Shown piece after piece: positions 27,388 through 35,776 of a DNA stretch of 64,000 bases. Location: contig NZ_WWCP01000004.1 of the NCBI RefSeq assembly GCF_009857505.1, forward strand, positions 1 to 64,000, given 5' to 3'. The stretch is from Duganella lactea (lineage in GTDB: Bacteria; Pseudomonadota; Gammaproteobacteria; Burkholderiales; Burkholderiaceae_D). The notes under the pieces were generated by a model, which was not told where the DNA came from, did not search any database, and saw only the letters and a list, made by a program, of their open reading frames with translations. Position 1 is the stretch's first letter. Each line of letters starts with the position of its first letter. Both the position numbers and the translations under genes were made by a program.

Positions 27388-27435
27388 CTTATTTTGCGTG
27401 CTTATTTGCTGGCTTATTTGCTGGCTTATTTTCTG
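27388..27435. repeat. 12-bp tandem repeat across the motB stop
   Basis: GCTTATTTGCTG occurs at 27400-27411 and 27412-27423, a one-mismatch-class copy at 27424-27435, and a degenerate 13-nt copy before them. The motB stop lies in the last copy. Each unit contains a TTA (TAA on the minus strand), so copy-number change would not extend MotB. Confidence 0.7.
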
Positions 27436-28382
27436 ACCGGCGGTCCGCCCGGCTTGGCCGGCGCGGCCGCCGCGGCGCCGACCTCGGCCGCCTCGTCGAC
27501 ATCGCCGACCTCGATCTTGCGGCCGTCGCGCAGCACATTGTCCTCGGCGCGCCGGTTCATCACCACGATGCTGATGCGGCGGTTGATCGGATTGAACGGA
27601 TCAGCCTTGTCGAGATTGATGGCCGAGGCCAGCCCGACCACCCGCAACACCTTGGCGTCCTGCATGCCGCCGGCGATCAGCGCGCGGCGCGAGGCGTTGG
27701 CGCGGTCGGCCGACAATTCCCAGTTGCTGTAGCCGGCGTCGCTCATATACGGCGTCGAGTCGGTGTGGCCGGACAGCGTGATACGGTTGGGCACGTCGTT
27801 CAGCACGAAACCGATCTCGTGCAGGATTTCCTTGGTGTAGGGCTGCAGATCGGCCTTGGCCAGCGCGAACATCGGACGGTTCTGCTCGTCAACGATCTGG
27901 ATCCGCAAGCCTTCGCTGGTGATGTCCAGCAGCAGCTGTTCCTTGTATTTCTTCAGCAGCGGATTGGCCTCGATCTTGTTCTCGATGCGCTCCTTCAGGT
28001 TCTTCAGGCGCTGGTTCTCCTCCGCCTCCAGCGCCGCCTTGGCCGCCGTCAGGTTATAGGTCTTCTTGACCTGCGGATCGTCGCTGGCCTTGACCTGGCC
28101 GTCGCTGCGGGTCAGGTCCTTGCCGCCGCCCTTGATGATGGACGAGCTGTCGCCACTGCCGGAGCCGCCCGACATGGCCACCTTCAGCGGCGTCTTGAAG
28201 TATTCGGAAATACCGTTGAGATCGCCCTTGGTGGTCGAGCCGAGCAGCCACATCAGCAGGAAGAAGGCCATCATCGCCGTCACGAAGTCGGCATACGCGA
28301 TCTTCCAGGCGCCGCCGTGATGGCCCCCGCCGCCCTTCTTGACGCGCTTGACGATAATCGGCCGCAGGCCCTCTTCAGCCAT
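27426..28382 (-). CDS. motB: flagellar stator protein MotB
   Basis: 318 residues. A short basic N-terminus (KRVKKGGGGHHGG) precedes a single transmembrane helix with the proton-carrying Asp32 (AYADFVTAMMAFFLLMWL). A plug/linker follows, and an OmpA-like peptidoglycan-binding domain has LSGHTDSTPY, NWELSADRANASRR and NRRISIVVMN. The C-terminal tail is rich in Ala and Glu. With MotA it forms the proton-driven stator anchored to the wall. The stop lies in a 12-bp tandem repeat. It starts 37 bp after motA. Confidence 0.97.
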   Translation of the reverse strand: MAEEGLRPIIVKRVKKGGGGHHGGAWKIAYADFVTAMMAFFLLMWLLGSTTKGDLNGISEYFKTPLKVAMSGGSGSGDSSSIIKGGGKDLTRSDGQVKASDDPQVKKTYNLTAAKAALEAEENQRLKNLKERIENKIEANPLLKKYKEQLLLDITSEGLRIQIVDEQNRPMFALAKADLQPYTKEILHEIGFVLNDVPNRITLSGHTDSTPYMSDAGYSNWELSADRANASRRALIAGGMQDAKVLRVVGLASAINLDKADPFNPINRRISIVVMNRRAEDNVLRDGRKIEVGDVDEAAEVGAAAAAPAKPGGPPVRK

Positions 28383-28419
28383 GATTGATCCTTAACCGGG
28401 TAACAGTGCACTGCATGGC

Positions 28420-29280
28420 TTACTTCGACTTCGACTTCTTGATATGGTCTTCCAGCTCGCTGAAGGTGGGGCGCTCGGTCGAGTACAGCACCTTGCGGCC
28501 GAATTCGACCGCCAGCGCCGGCGCGTAACCGTTCAGACTGGCCAGCAGCGTGACCTTGACGCACTGGTACATCTTGGTCGACTCTTCCAGCTTCTGCTCC
28601 AGCAGGCTCGACAGCGGACCGACGAAACCGTAGGCCAGCAAAATACCGAGGAAAGTGCCGACCAGCGCGTGCGCGATCAGAATCCCCAGCTCGGCCGGCG
28701 GCAGGCCCACCGATTCCATCGTGTGCACCACGCCCATCACCGCCGCCACGATACCGAAGGCCGGCATGCCGTCGCCCAGCTTGGCGATGGCGTGGGCCGG
28801 CGCGGCGCCCTCGTGGTGGTGGGTTTCAATCTCGATATCCATCAGGTTCTCGATCTGGAACGCATCCATATTGCCGGACACCATCAGGCGCAGATAATCG
28901 GTCATGAATTCGACGATATGGTGGTCTTCCAGCACGCTCGGATACTTGCTGAACAGCGGACTCTGCTCCGGGCTGTCGATGTCGCCCTCGATCGACATCA
29001 GGCCCTCTTTGCGCACCTTGGACAGCACGTCGAACAGCAGCGACATCAGCTCCATGTACAGGTCTTTGGTGTAGCGCGAGCCCTTGAACAGGGTCGGCAG
29101 CGCGGCCAGCGTGGCTTTCAGGGTCTTGCTGTTGTTGCCGACCAGGAAAGCGCCCAGCGCACCGCCGCCGATCATGACCAGCTCCAACGGCTGGAGCAGC
29201 GCGGCCAGATGCCCGCCGCTGGCGGCGTAGCCGCCGAACACGCCGACACAGACCACTACATATCCGATGATGACTAACAA
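28420..29280 (-). CDS. motA: flagellar stator protein MotA
   Basis: 286 residues with four membrane helices (about 1-22, 33-50, 170-190 and 202-222) and a large cytoplasmic loop 55-165 that contacts FliG. MLVIIGYVVVCVGVFGGYA is the usual N-terminus. The start codon that gives this conserved beginning is TTG at 29280, with GGGGAG nine bases upstream; no ATG or GTG fits better. It is the stator subunit pairing with MotB. It is 131 bp downstream of the methyltransferase gene, and the gap may hold a promoter. Confidence 0.95.
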   Translation of the reverse strand: MLVIIGYVVVCVGVFGGYAASGGHLAALLQPLELVMIGGGALGAFLVGNNSKTLKATLAALPTLFKGSRYTKDLYMELMSLLFDVLSKVRKEGLMSIEGDIDSPEQSPLFSKYPSVLEDHHIVEFMTDYLRLMVSGNMDAFQIENLMDIEIETHHHEGAAPAHAIAKLGDGMPAFGIVAAVMGVVHTMESVGLPPAELGILIAHALVGTFLGILLAYGFVGPLSSLLEQKLEESTKMYQCVKVTLLASLNGYAPALAVEFGRKVLYSTERPTFSELEDHIKKSKSK

Positions 29281-29411
29281 GTGCGCTGACTCCCCTGAGC
29301 GAAAACCGGCCGAATTGTTACCTGCCTGGGCCGGGTTTTCAATAATTTACATATAGAACTACAATAGCGTGACTAGGGGTAAGCGGGCAAGTGAATAACG
29401 TCAAATGATGC

Positions 29412-30200
29412 TTAAAAGTACCATATATAGAGGGGAATTTCGCGCTCAGTGACTCGAATGATGCTATCCGCTGCTCTTTCCTCAATGACAAATTCATAGC
29501 TTACGAGCATCGAATTGGGGCGCATTTCCGCCCTCGCCTTGCGCCACAATCCGGGCATCGCGGCCGGCGACAGGTAGGCGAACACCAGGTCGAACTGGCT
29601 GAAATCGAGATGTTCGTAGTCGCCGCGCAGGAAGCGGGCGCGGCTGCGACCGAGTTTGGCGCGCAGCCAGCTATATAGCCAGGGTAACGGCGCCAGCTCG
29701 ATGCCGGTCACCTCGGCGTCCGGGCGAACGCGGGACAGATACAGCGTCAAGCCGCCGAGGCCACTGCCGATGTCGATCACGCGCGGCGTCGCGCCAGGCT
29801 CGGCCGGCAACAGCTGGCGCACCGCGTCCCACACAGCCGGGCCGGACGGGTAATACGGCACCTGCGTGCGGAAGGTCGACCAGTACCAGCCCAGCAGCAG
29901 CAGAAAACCGGCGCCGAACAACCAGGACGGCAACTGCAACGCCAGCGCGGTCAGCACCGCCAGCGGGAACAGCAACTGGATCGCGCGCCACCAGGCCGCC
30001 AGCGCCAGCTTCCACGTCAGCAGCGCCGCGATCAGCCCCTGCACCACGGCCAACGTCAGATAATCGGTGGGTAAACGCACACTGGCCATCACGTACAGGA
30101 TGGCCAGCGTCAGCGGCAAGGCGCCGCACTGGATCAACATGGCCTGCACAGCGGGCGCGCGCAGGATGCGCTGAATCGACTGAATATAAGTGGCGGTCAC
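29412..30200 (-). CDS. membrane-anchored class I SAM-dependent methyltransferase
   Basis: About 262 residues from GTG 30200. The upstream frame reaches 30257 but would overlap flhC. Four hydrophobic stretches fill the first 120 residues (QAMLIQCGALPLTLAILYV, LTLAVVQGLIAALLTWKLAL, FPLAVLTALAL, LFGAGFLLLLGWYW). The C-terminal half is a Rossmann methyltransferase with VIDIGSGLGGLTLYL (motif I) and AEVTGIELAPLPW (acidic ribose contact); SQFDLVFAYLSPAAM is the post-motif region. The substrate is unknown. It sits between flhC and motA on the same strand, 8 bp after flhC, so it may modify a flagellar or envelope component, or merely be a lodger in the operon. Confidence 0.82.
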   Translation of the reverse strand: MTATYIQSIQRILRAPAVQAMLIQCGALPLTLAILYVMASVRLPTDYLTLAVVQGLIAALLTWKLALAAWWRAIQLLFPLAVLTALALQLPSWLFGAGFLLLLGWYWSTFRTQVPYYPSGPAVWDAVRQLLPAEPGATPRVIDIGSGLGGLTLYLSRVRPDAEVTGIELAPLPWLYSWLRAKLGRSRARFLRGDYEHLDFSQFDLVFAYLSPAAMPGLWRKARAEMRPNSMLVSYEFVIEERAADSIIRVTEREIPLYIWYF

Positions 30201-30207
30201 GCCGGCA

Positions 30208-30756
30208 TTATGCCGCGATTGCTTCCGCCTCGCGCGATTTTTTGGTCTTGCCGGCACGCGAAGGCATGTGGCACAGGCCGCAGACGTAGCTGCCGTTCAG
30301 GTCCATGGCGTTGACCACGAACCGGCCCTGGCATTTATTGCAGCATGCGGTTTCCAGCATTTTGCTGCTGAAGAAGCGCACCAGGGTCCAGGCACGGGTC
30401 AGCGACAGCAATGGCTCCTCGCCCGGTTCCGGCGGCATTTGCTCCAGATAGAGCTTGTACGCCTTCATCACCGCCTCGATGCCGGTGGCGCCGGCATGGG
30501 TTACCAAAAAGGCGTGGATATTAATAAACAGCGAGGAGTGGATATTCGGCTGCCAGGTCAGGAACCAGTCGGTCGAGAAAGGCAGCATGCCTTTCGGCGG
30601 CGACACGCCCTTCAGCTCCTTGTACAGCTTGAGCAGACGCTCGCGCGACAGCGATACTTCCGACTCCAGCAGTTGCAGGCGGGCGCCCAGCTGAATCAAT
30701 TCGATGGCCAGCTGAATTTCCTGGGCTTCCGATACGACGCTTTTTTTGGCGGCCAT
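30208..30756 (-). CDS. flhC: flagellar transcriptional regulator FlhC
   Basis: 182 residues (E. coli 192). Partner of FlhD in the class I master activator FlhD4C2 that switches on flagellar class II genes. The zinc-binding cysteines near the C-terminus are visible: Cys139 and Cys142 (CCNKC) with Cys159 and Cys162 (YVCGLC). ATG 30756 ([15 protein letters not shown]) with GGAG eight bases upstream is preferred to the longer TTG frame at 30774. It lies 18 bp after flhD. Confidence 0.96.
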   Translation of the reverse strand: MAAKKSVVSEAQEIQLAIELIQLGARLQLLESEVSLSRERLLKLYKELKGVSPPKGMLPFSTDWFLTWQPNIHSSLFINIHAFLVTHAGATGIEAVMKAYKLYLEQMPPEPGEEPLLSLTRAWTLVRFFSSKMLETACCNKCQGRFVVNAMDLNGSYVCGLCHMPSRAGKTKKSREAEAIAA

Positions 30757-30774
30757 GATCTGTGCTCCAGGCAA

Positions 30775-31092
30775 TTAAACGATTTCTTCGACTGGCTGGC
30801 CGGCCATCAGGATGGCGGCGTGCGACTGGGCCAGTACGCGGTCTTTGTTGTAGTTGGTCAGCATGGACAGGATGGCGCTGTCGTCGAAGCGGAAGCGGGC
30901 CAGCATCATGTTGCCGCCTGCCAGTTTCAGGATTTGCGCATTGCTCATGCCTTCGATCAGGTCGGCGATTTCAGCGGCGATGCCCAGACGGAAGATCGCG
31001 GTGACTTTATCGGCGCGGATCATCTGCTGAGCCAGCATCAGGTAGCTCAGGTTGGCGTCGCGAATTTCAGCCATCATATCGTTTGCGGTCAT
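30775..31092 (-). CDS. flhD: flagellar transcriptional regulator FlhD
   Basis: 105 residues, compact helical protein. MTANDMMAEIRDANLSYLMLAQQMIRADK and AAEIADLIEGMSNAQILKLAGGN are typical of FlhD. It forms FlhD4C2 with FlhC, the flagellar master activator. ATG 31092 with AGGAG seven bases upstream is chosen over the frame reaching 31152. The 565-bp region upstream, shared divergently with kynU, carries two FliA-type promoters pointing to it. Confidence 0.96.
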   Translation of the reverse strand: MTANDMMAEIRDANLSYLMLAQQMIRADKVTAIFRLGIAAEIADLIEGMSNAQILKLAGGNMMLARFRFDDSAILSMLTNYNKDRVLAQSHAAILMAGQPVEEIV

Positions 31093-31229
31093 TTTCCCAC
31101 TCCTAGCGTTTTCTCTCTGTCGGAACACGTATGCGTTTCCGTTGAGATACATTCTGCTTGAGCAACAAAAAACTCAGAAGAGGGAACTCTCCGTATTTTT
31201 TGCAGGGAAATGACGAGCACGACCTGTCG

Positions 31230-31248
31230 GTGTTTGTCTTACAAACAC
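31230..31248. promoter_or_regulatory. palindrome in the flhDC leader
   Basis: GTGTTTGT-ctt-ACAAACAC, perfect 8-bp arms with a 3-nt centre, about 140 bp upstream of the flhD start. It could be an operator or an RNA hairpin in the leader. No T-run follows in either direction. Confidence 0.45.
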
Positions 31249-31371
31249 TCGCAGATCAGCTTGTACGCCTGTGCGGCGAACGTTTCTTGCGGGATACAAG
31301 TTCCAAAATACATCCCTTTTGAATCGAAAAATAAAGCGGCAAAGCGACTCTTTTTTGCGACATCTAAACCG

Positions 31372-31398
31372 GTAACGGCAGCTTTTTGGAGAACTTTA
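31372..31398 (-). promoter_or_regulatory. sigma28 (FliA)-type promoter, proximal copy
   Basis: On the minus strand TAAAGTTC (31391-31398), 11 nt, GCCGTTAC (31372-31379). This matches the FliA consensus TAAAGTTT-N11-GCCGATAA with few changes and reads toward flhDC, roughly 270 bp upstream of flhD. It is inside a 33-bp direct repeat. Confidence 0.7.
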
Positions 31399-31448
31399 GG
31401 GTTGCGACGAAAAATTTTTGATTTTTTTGCCGACCCATCAAACCGGTT

Positions 31449-31470
31449 GATGCGCGGTTTTCTGCGCATC
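31449..31470. repeat. inverted repeat between the two FliA promoters
   Basis: GATGCGC-ggttttct-GCGCATC, perfect 7-bp arms, located just downstream (minus strand) of the distal FliA-type promoter, so it would be in its early transcript. Confidence 0.5.
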
Positions 31471-31478
31471 CAAGAACG

Positions 31479-31505
31479 GTAACGGCAGCGTTTCAGGGAA
31501 CTTTA
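31479..31505 (-). promoter_or_regulatory. sigma28 (FliA)-type promoter, distal copy
   Basis: On the minus strand TAAAGTTC (31498-31505), 11 nt, GCCGTTAC (31479-31486). The two boxes are identical in sequence and spacing to the proximal copy, 107 bp away. The enclosing 33-bp segments (31370-31402 and 31477-31509) agree at 29 positions. Confidence 0.7.
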
Positions 31506-31551
31506 GGGTGAATTTGAAAAAAATCGAAAAATTCTTAAAAAAGTCCTCAAG

Positions 31552-31568
31552 CCCGCTATTCATGCGGG
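31552..31568. repeat. small hairpin upstream of kynU
   Basis: CCCGC-tattcat-GCGGG about 90 bp before the kynU start. A T-rich stretch lies beyond it on the minus strand, so it could end a leftward transcript, but no such gene is evident. Confidence 0.3.
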
Positions 31569-31657
31569 TTGGCGACCGATACCCCCACTGAAAAATCGGC
31601 GCTTGGGGCATTTTTTCGGGTTACACTCACTACTTTAGACCTCAACTTCTATTCACA

Positions 31658-32908
31658 ATGACAACTCGCAACCACTGCCTGGAGCGCGATGCGCAAGATC
31701 CGCTGGCCTCGCTGCGCGATCAGTTCGACCTGCCGGCCGGTGTGATTTATCTGGATGGCAACTCTTTGGGCGCCCGCCCGAAAGCCGCCCTCACCCGCGC
31801 ACAACAAGTGATCGCCCAGGAATGGGGGCATGACCTGATCCGCAGCTGGAACGCCGCCGGCTGGTTCGAGCTACCCAGGCGCCTGGGCAACCTGCTGGCC
31901 CCGCTGATCGGCGCCGCCGAGGACGAAGTTGTGGTCACCGACACCACCTCGGTCAATCTGTTCAAGGCGCTCGCCGCCGCGCTGCAAATGCAGGCCGACG
32001 AGCCGGCCAGCGCCGGACGCCGCGTGATCGTCACCGAGCGCTCCAATTTCCCGACCGACATCTACATGGCCCAGGGCCTGGCCGGCTGGCTGGACCGTGG
32101 CTACACGCTGCGCCTGATCGACAGTCCGGAGGAATTGCCGGGCGCCATAGACGCCGACACCGCCATCGTTATGCTGACCCACGTCAATTATCGCAGCGGT
32201 TATCAATACGATATGGCAGCCACCAGCGCCCTCGCCCACGACCACGGCGCGCTGATCGTCTGGGATCTGGCGCACTCGGCTGGCGCGGTGCCGGTCGACC
32301 TGCACGCCGGCGGCGCCGATCTGGCGGTGGGCTGCACCTACAAGTATCTGAACGGCGGCCCCGGCGCGCCGGCCTTCATCTGGGTGCCGAAACGACACCA
32401 GCCGCAATTCCGCCAGCCGCTGTCGGGCTGGTGGGGGCATGCCGCGCCGTTCGCCATGGCGCCGGACTTCCGCCCGGCCGACGGCATCGCCCGCGCGCTG
32501 TGCGGCACCCAGCCGATTGTCTCGCTGGCACTGGTTGAATGCGGCCTTAACGTTCACCACCAGACCAGCATGCAAGCCATCCGCGCCAAATCGCTGGCGC
32601 TGACCGATCTGTTTATTGAGCTGGTGGAGCAGCGCTGCGCCGCGCATCCGCTGGGCCTGGTCACGCCGCGCGCACACGCCCAGCGCGGCAGCCACGTCAG
32701 CTTCACCCATCCGCACGGCTATGCGGTGATGCAGGCGCTGATCGCGCGCGGCGTCATCGGCGATTACCGCGAACCGGCCATCATGCGTTTCGGTTTCACG
32801 CCGCTGTACACCAGCCATACCGATGTCTGGGACGCAGTCGAGATCCTGCGCGACATCCTGGACCGCCAGGACTACAACATCGACGCCAAGCGCGACGCAG
32901 TGACCTGA
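31658..32908 (+). CDS. kynU: kynureninase
   Basis: 416 residues, fold-type I PLP enzyme. It cleaves L-kynurenine to anthranilate and alanine. [10 protein letters not shown] near the N-terminus, the aspartate of [16 protein letters not shown], and the Schiff-base Lys229 in [16 protein letters not shown] are the expected features. It is followed 16 bp later by kynA. The formamidase gene kynB that usually completes the tryptophan-to-anthranilate route is not in the window. Confidence 0.96.
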   Translation: MTTRNHCLERDAQDPLASLRDQFDLPAGVIYLDGNSLGARPKAALTRAQQVIAQEWGHDLIRSWNAAGWFELPRRLGNLLAPLIGAAEDEVVVTDTTSVNLFKALAAALQMQADEPASAGRRVIVTERSNFPTDIYMAQGLAGWLDRGYTLRLIDSPEELPGAIDADTAIVMLTHVNYRSGYQYDMAATSALAHDHGALIVWDLAHSAGAVPVDLHAGGADLAVGCTYKYLNGGPGAPAFIWVPKRHQPQFRQPLSGWWGHAAPFAMAPDFRPADGIARALCGTQPIVSLALVECGLNVHHQTSMQAIRAKSLALTDLFIELVEQRCAAHPLGLVTPRAHAQRGSHVSFTHPHGYAVMQALIARGVIGDYREPAIMRFGFTPLYTSHTDVWDAVEILRDILDRQDYNIDAKRDAVT

Positions 32909-32924
32909 AAACGAGATAAACAGT

Positions 32925-33776
32925 ATGAGCGAAAACAAATGCCCGATGCACGGCGCCGACGACCAATGGCACGGCGCCCGGATGGACTTCAGCGATGCGA
33001 TGAGCTACGGCGACTATCTGGGCCTGAACAAGATTCTGCACGCCCAGCACCCGCTGTCGCCGAACCACAATGAAATGCTGTTCATCATCCAGCACCAGAC
33101 CAGCGAACTGTGGATGAAACTGATGCTGCACGAGATGCGCGCGGTGCGCACGCACCTCCAGGCCGACGATCTGCCGCCGGCCTTCAAGATGCTGGCGCGC
33201 GTGGCCCGCATCATGGACCAGTTGGTGCACGCCTGGGACGTGCTGGCCACGATGACGCCACCCGAGTACACGGCGATCCGCCCTTACCTCGGCGCCTCGT
33301 CCGGCTTCCAGTCCTACCAGTACCGCGAGATCGAATTCATCCTCGGGAACAAGAACGCCGCGCTGCTCAACGTCCACGCCACCACGCCGGAATACCCGCT
33401 GCTGCAGGAAGCATTGAACACGCCGTCGATCTACGACGAAGCGGTCCAGCTGCTGGCGCGCCACGGCCTGCCGGTATCGGCCGAGCGCCTGGCCGCCGAT
33501 CCGACGCTGCCAACGGTGGCCGACGCCTCGGTGCAGCAGGCCTGGTTGCAGGTCTACGGCGACCCGACGCGCTACTGGGCGCTGTACGAACTGGCGGAAA
33601 AGCTGGTCGACATGGAGACCGCGTTCCGCTTCTGGCGCTTCCGCCATGTGACCACGGTCGAACGCATCATCGGCTTCAAGACCGGCACCGGCGGCACGGC
33701 CGGCGTCAACTACCTGCGCAAGATGCTGGACGTGGTGCTGTTCCCGGAACTGTTCGCGCTGCGCACCGAACTATAA
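32925..33776 (+). CDS. kynA: tryptophan 2,3-dioxygenase
   Basis: 283 residues, heme enzyme oxidising L-tryptophan to N-formylkynurenine, the first step of the kynurenine pathway. Conserved segments: [40 protein letters not shown] and [25 protein letters not shown] with the axial heme ligand His241. It lies directly after kynU in a two-gene operon and ends 14 bp before the convergent hydrolase. Confidence 0.97.
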   Translation: MSENKCPMHGADDQWHGARMDFSDAMSYGDYLGLNKILHAQHPLSPNHNEMLFIIQHQTSELWMKLMLHEMRAVRTHLQADDLPPAFKMLARVARIMDQLVHAWDVLATMTPPEYTAIRPYLGASSGFQSYQYREIEFILGNKNAALLNVHATTPEYPLLQEALNTPSIYDEAVQLLARHGLPVSAERLAADPTLPTVADASVQQAWLQVYGDPTRYWALYELAEKLVDMETAFRFWRFRHVTTVERIIGFKTGTGGTAGVNYLRKMLDVVLFPELFALRTEL

Positions 33777-33790
33777 GTTGGAGGCCGCCG

Positions 33791-35716
33791 CTATCTGACC
33801 AGCGGCAGTTCGATATAGCTGTCGTGATAAATGCGCTGACTGGCCTTTTTGTAATCGGCCGGCTGGGCGTGAAAGATATTCGGCACAAAGGTCTGCGGAT
33901 TGCGGTCGTACAGCGGGAACCAGCTGGACTGGATCTGCACCATGATACGGTGGCCCGGCAGGAAAACGTGATTCGCGGCCGGCAGCGCAAAGCGGTAAGG
34001 CAGCGGCGCGTTGGCCTTGATCGGCTTGGGCGTCCCCAGGCTTTCGCGGTAGCGGCCACGGAAAATATCGGCCGAGATCATCAACTGATAGCCGCCCATC
34101 TCGGGCTGCGACGGCACCTGGTCCGGATACACATCGATCAGTTTCACCACCCAGTCGGCATCAGTGCCGCTGGTGGCCGCCAACAGATGCGCCACCGGCT
34201 CGCCGCTGATCTTGACCGGCGCGGTCAGCACGCCGGTGGTGTAGGTCAGCACATCGGTGCGGCCGGACGCCTCGCGCTGATCGTCCACCAGCCAGCGCGG
34301 CCAGGTCTGGCCTTTGGCCTCGTCATAGCCCACCGCCGCGATCGGCCGCGCGCGGTAAGGCACCGGTTTGGCCGGGTCGGAAATGTATTCGTCGTAACCG
34401 TTTCTGTACGACTGCGTGGCCGGCATGGCGTCGGCCAGCGTCAGCGTGGCGTTGGCGCCCAGCTTCAGCGCGGCCGGCGCGCCGGCTGCGGCAGGCCAGC
34501 GGTCCAACGTACGCCACTTGTTGGTGCCGGTCTCGAACGCCGTCACCGGCGCGATCTTCGCCGCCAGCGCCTCGGGCGACGAATCGTCCTTCAGATAACG
34601 GTCGAGGAAGGGGCGCAAGATCTCTTCGCGGAAGTGCAAGCCGGTATCGCTATTGAATTTGACCGGGCCAAGCTTGCTGCCGTCGCCATCCTGGCCGCCG
34701 TGGTTCCACGGCCCCATGACGAGGAACACCTTGTTGTCCTTGTCGTTCGGCTTGAGCGCTTGGTAGACGGCGATGGCGCCATAAATATCTTCTGCGTCCC
34801 ACAGGCTATGCACCAGCAGCGTCGGCACGGTGATCGTCTGCCGCGCGAGGATTTTGTCGACGGCCTGGCTCTGCCAGAACGAATCGTAAGCCGGATGCGC
34901 CAGCACCTTGCGCCAGAAACCGCTCTGCTCCACGCCGCGCTGGCGCGCCAGTTCACCGGCCGAGCCGGCGCGCATGAAGGTGTCGTAATCGTCGTAGGTA
35001 TTGGTGAACCAGCGCGCCTCATTGCGGCGCGTGACCACCTGCTCCAGGATGTACGGCAGATTCACCTGGCGGAACGCGCCGTTGTGGAACCAGTCATCGC
35101 CGCGCCAGTTGTCCACCATGGGATTCATCGGCACCGCCACCTTCAGCGCCGGATGCGGATTGACCAGCGCGACCAGCGGCAGGAAGCCGTCATATGAACC
35201 GCCGATAATGCCCACCTTGCCGTTCGACTCCGGCACGTTCTTGCTCAACCACTCGATGGTGTCCCAAGTGTCGGTCGAATGATCGATGGCGGTCGGATTG
35301 AACTCGGTGCCGGCCATCGGGCGGTTCATCACATAATCGCCCTGCGAGCCGTATTTGCCGCGCACGTCCTGCACCACGCGGATGTAACCACCCTTGACGA
35401 TGACGTCCGCCTGATTGTCGTAACCCTGCAGAATGGACTCCATCTGCGCGTTCTCGGACTGGCTGGTCATGCCCTCGGCGCTATACGGCGTGCGGGTCAG
35501 CAGCATCGGCGCGTTGTGCGCGTTGCGCGGGAGGACGATCACGGTATTCAGGTGCACGCCATCGCGCATCGGTATCATCACCGTGCGTTTGATGTAGTCG
35601 AAGCTCGCCACCGGCGCCTTGAATTCGTCGGGCGTCTCACTGGGGAGGGTCTGTTGAGCGTGTGCGGAAAGGAAAACGCTGGCCAGAACAGCCAGCGCCA
35701 ATGCGGATTTCTTCAT
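33791..35716 (-). CDS. CocE/NonD family secreted hydrolase
   Basis: 641 residues with a signal peptide (MKKSALALAVLASVFLSAHAQ). The X-Pro dipeptidyl-peptidase S15 / CocE layout is present: an alpha/beta-hydrolase with IKRTVMIPMRDGVHLNTVI at the start, nucleophile Ser174 in GGSYDG, LLVHSLWDAEDIYG with the acid residue and GPWNHGG with the catalytic His, then a C-terminal jelly-roll (from about 400, GEPVAHLLAATSGTDADW). Relatives hydrolyse esters, cephalosporin acyl groups or peptides; the substrate here is unknown. It is a single gene convergent with kynA. Confidence 0.92.
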   Translation of the reverse strand: MKKSALALAVLASVFLSAHAQQTLPSETPDEFKAPVASFDYIKRTVMIPMRDGVHLNTVIVLPRNAHNAPMLLTRTPYSAEGMTSQSENAQMESILQGYDNQADVIVKGGYIRVVQDVRGKYGSQGDYVMNRPMAGTEFNPTAIDHSTDTWDTIEWLSKNVPESNGKVGIIGGSYDGFLPLVALVNPHPALKVAVPMNPMVDNWRGDDWFHNGAFRQVNLPYILEQVVTRRNEARWFTNTYDDYDTFMRAGSAGELARQRGVEQSGFWRKVLAHPAYDSFWQSQAVDKILARQTITVPTLLVHSLWDAEDIYGAIAVYQALKPNDKDNKVFLVMGPWNHGGQDGDGSKLGPVKFNSDTGLHFREEILRPFLDRYLKDDSSPEALAAKIAPVTAFETGTNKWRTLDRWPAAAGAPAALKLGANATLTLADAMPATQSYRNGYDEYISDPAKPVPYRARPIAAVGYDEAKGQTWPRWLVDDQREASGRTDVLTYTTGVLTAPVKISGEPVAHLLAATSGTDADWVVKLIDVYPDQVPSQPEMGGYQLMISADIFRGRYRESLGTPKPIKANAPLPYRFALPAANHVFLPGHRIMVQIQSSWFPLYDRNPQTFVPNIFHAQPADYKKASQRIYHDSYIELPLVR

Positions 35717-35776
35717 GAACGCCCCGGTGTGTTGTGAAGCGCTAAAGTATCACAACACCCCGGAATGACGGTTGGT

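Larger units (their letters stand above)
31093..31657. other. long regulatory region between flhD and kynU
   Basis: 565 bp without a supported protein gene. It contains two tandem sigma28-like promoters (31372-31398 and 31479-31505) facing flhD and several inverted repeats (31230-31248, 31449-31470 and 31552-31568). A 76-codon minus-strand frame (31239-31469) exists but has no recognisable domain. Parts are AT-rich (runs of A and T near 31420-31440 and 31510-31540). The kynU promoter must also lie here, near a TACACT box at 31622-31627. Confidence 0.6.

Noticed and set aside
31239..31469. 76-codon frame in the flhDC upstream region
   Set aside because: It overlaps the proximal FliA promoter and lacks a good start and any recognised domain. 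Its stop sits in an inverted repeat, so a leader role cannot be excluded but is not supported.
33110..35197. 695-codon plus-strand frame over kynA and the CocE gene
   Set aside because: Shadow frame; both strands already hold genes with clear family signatures.
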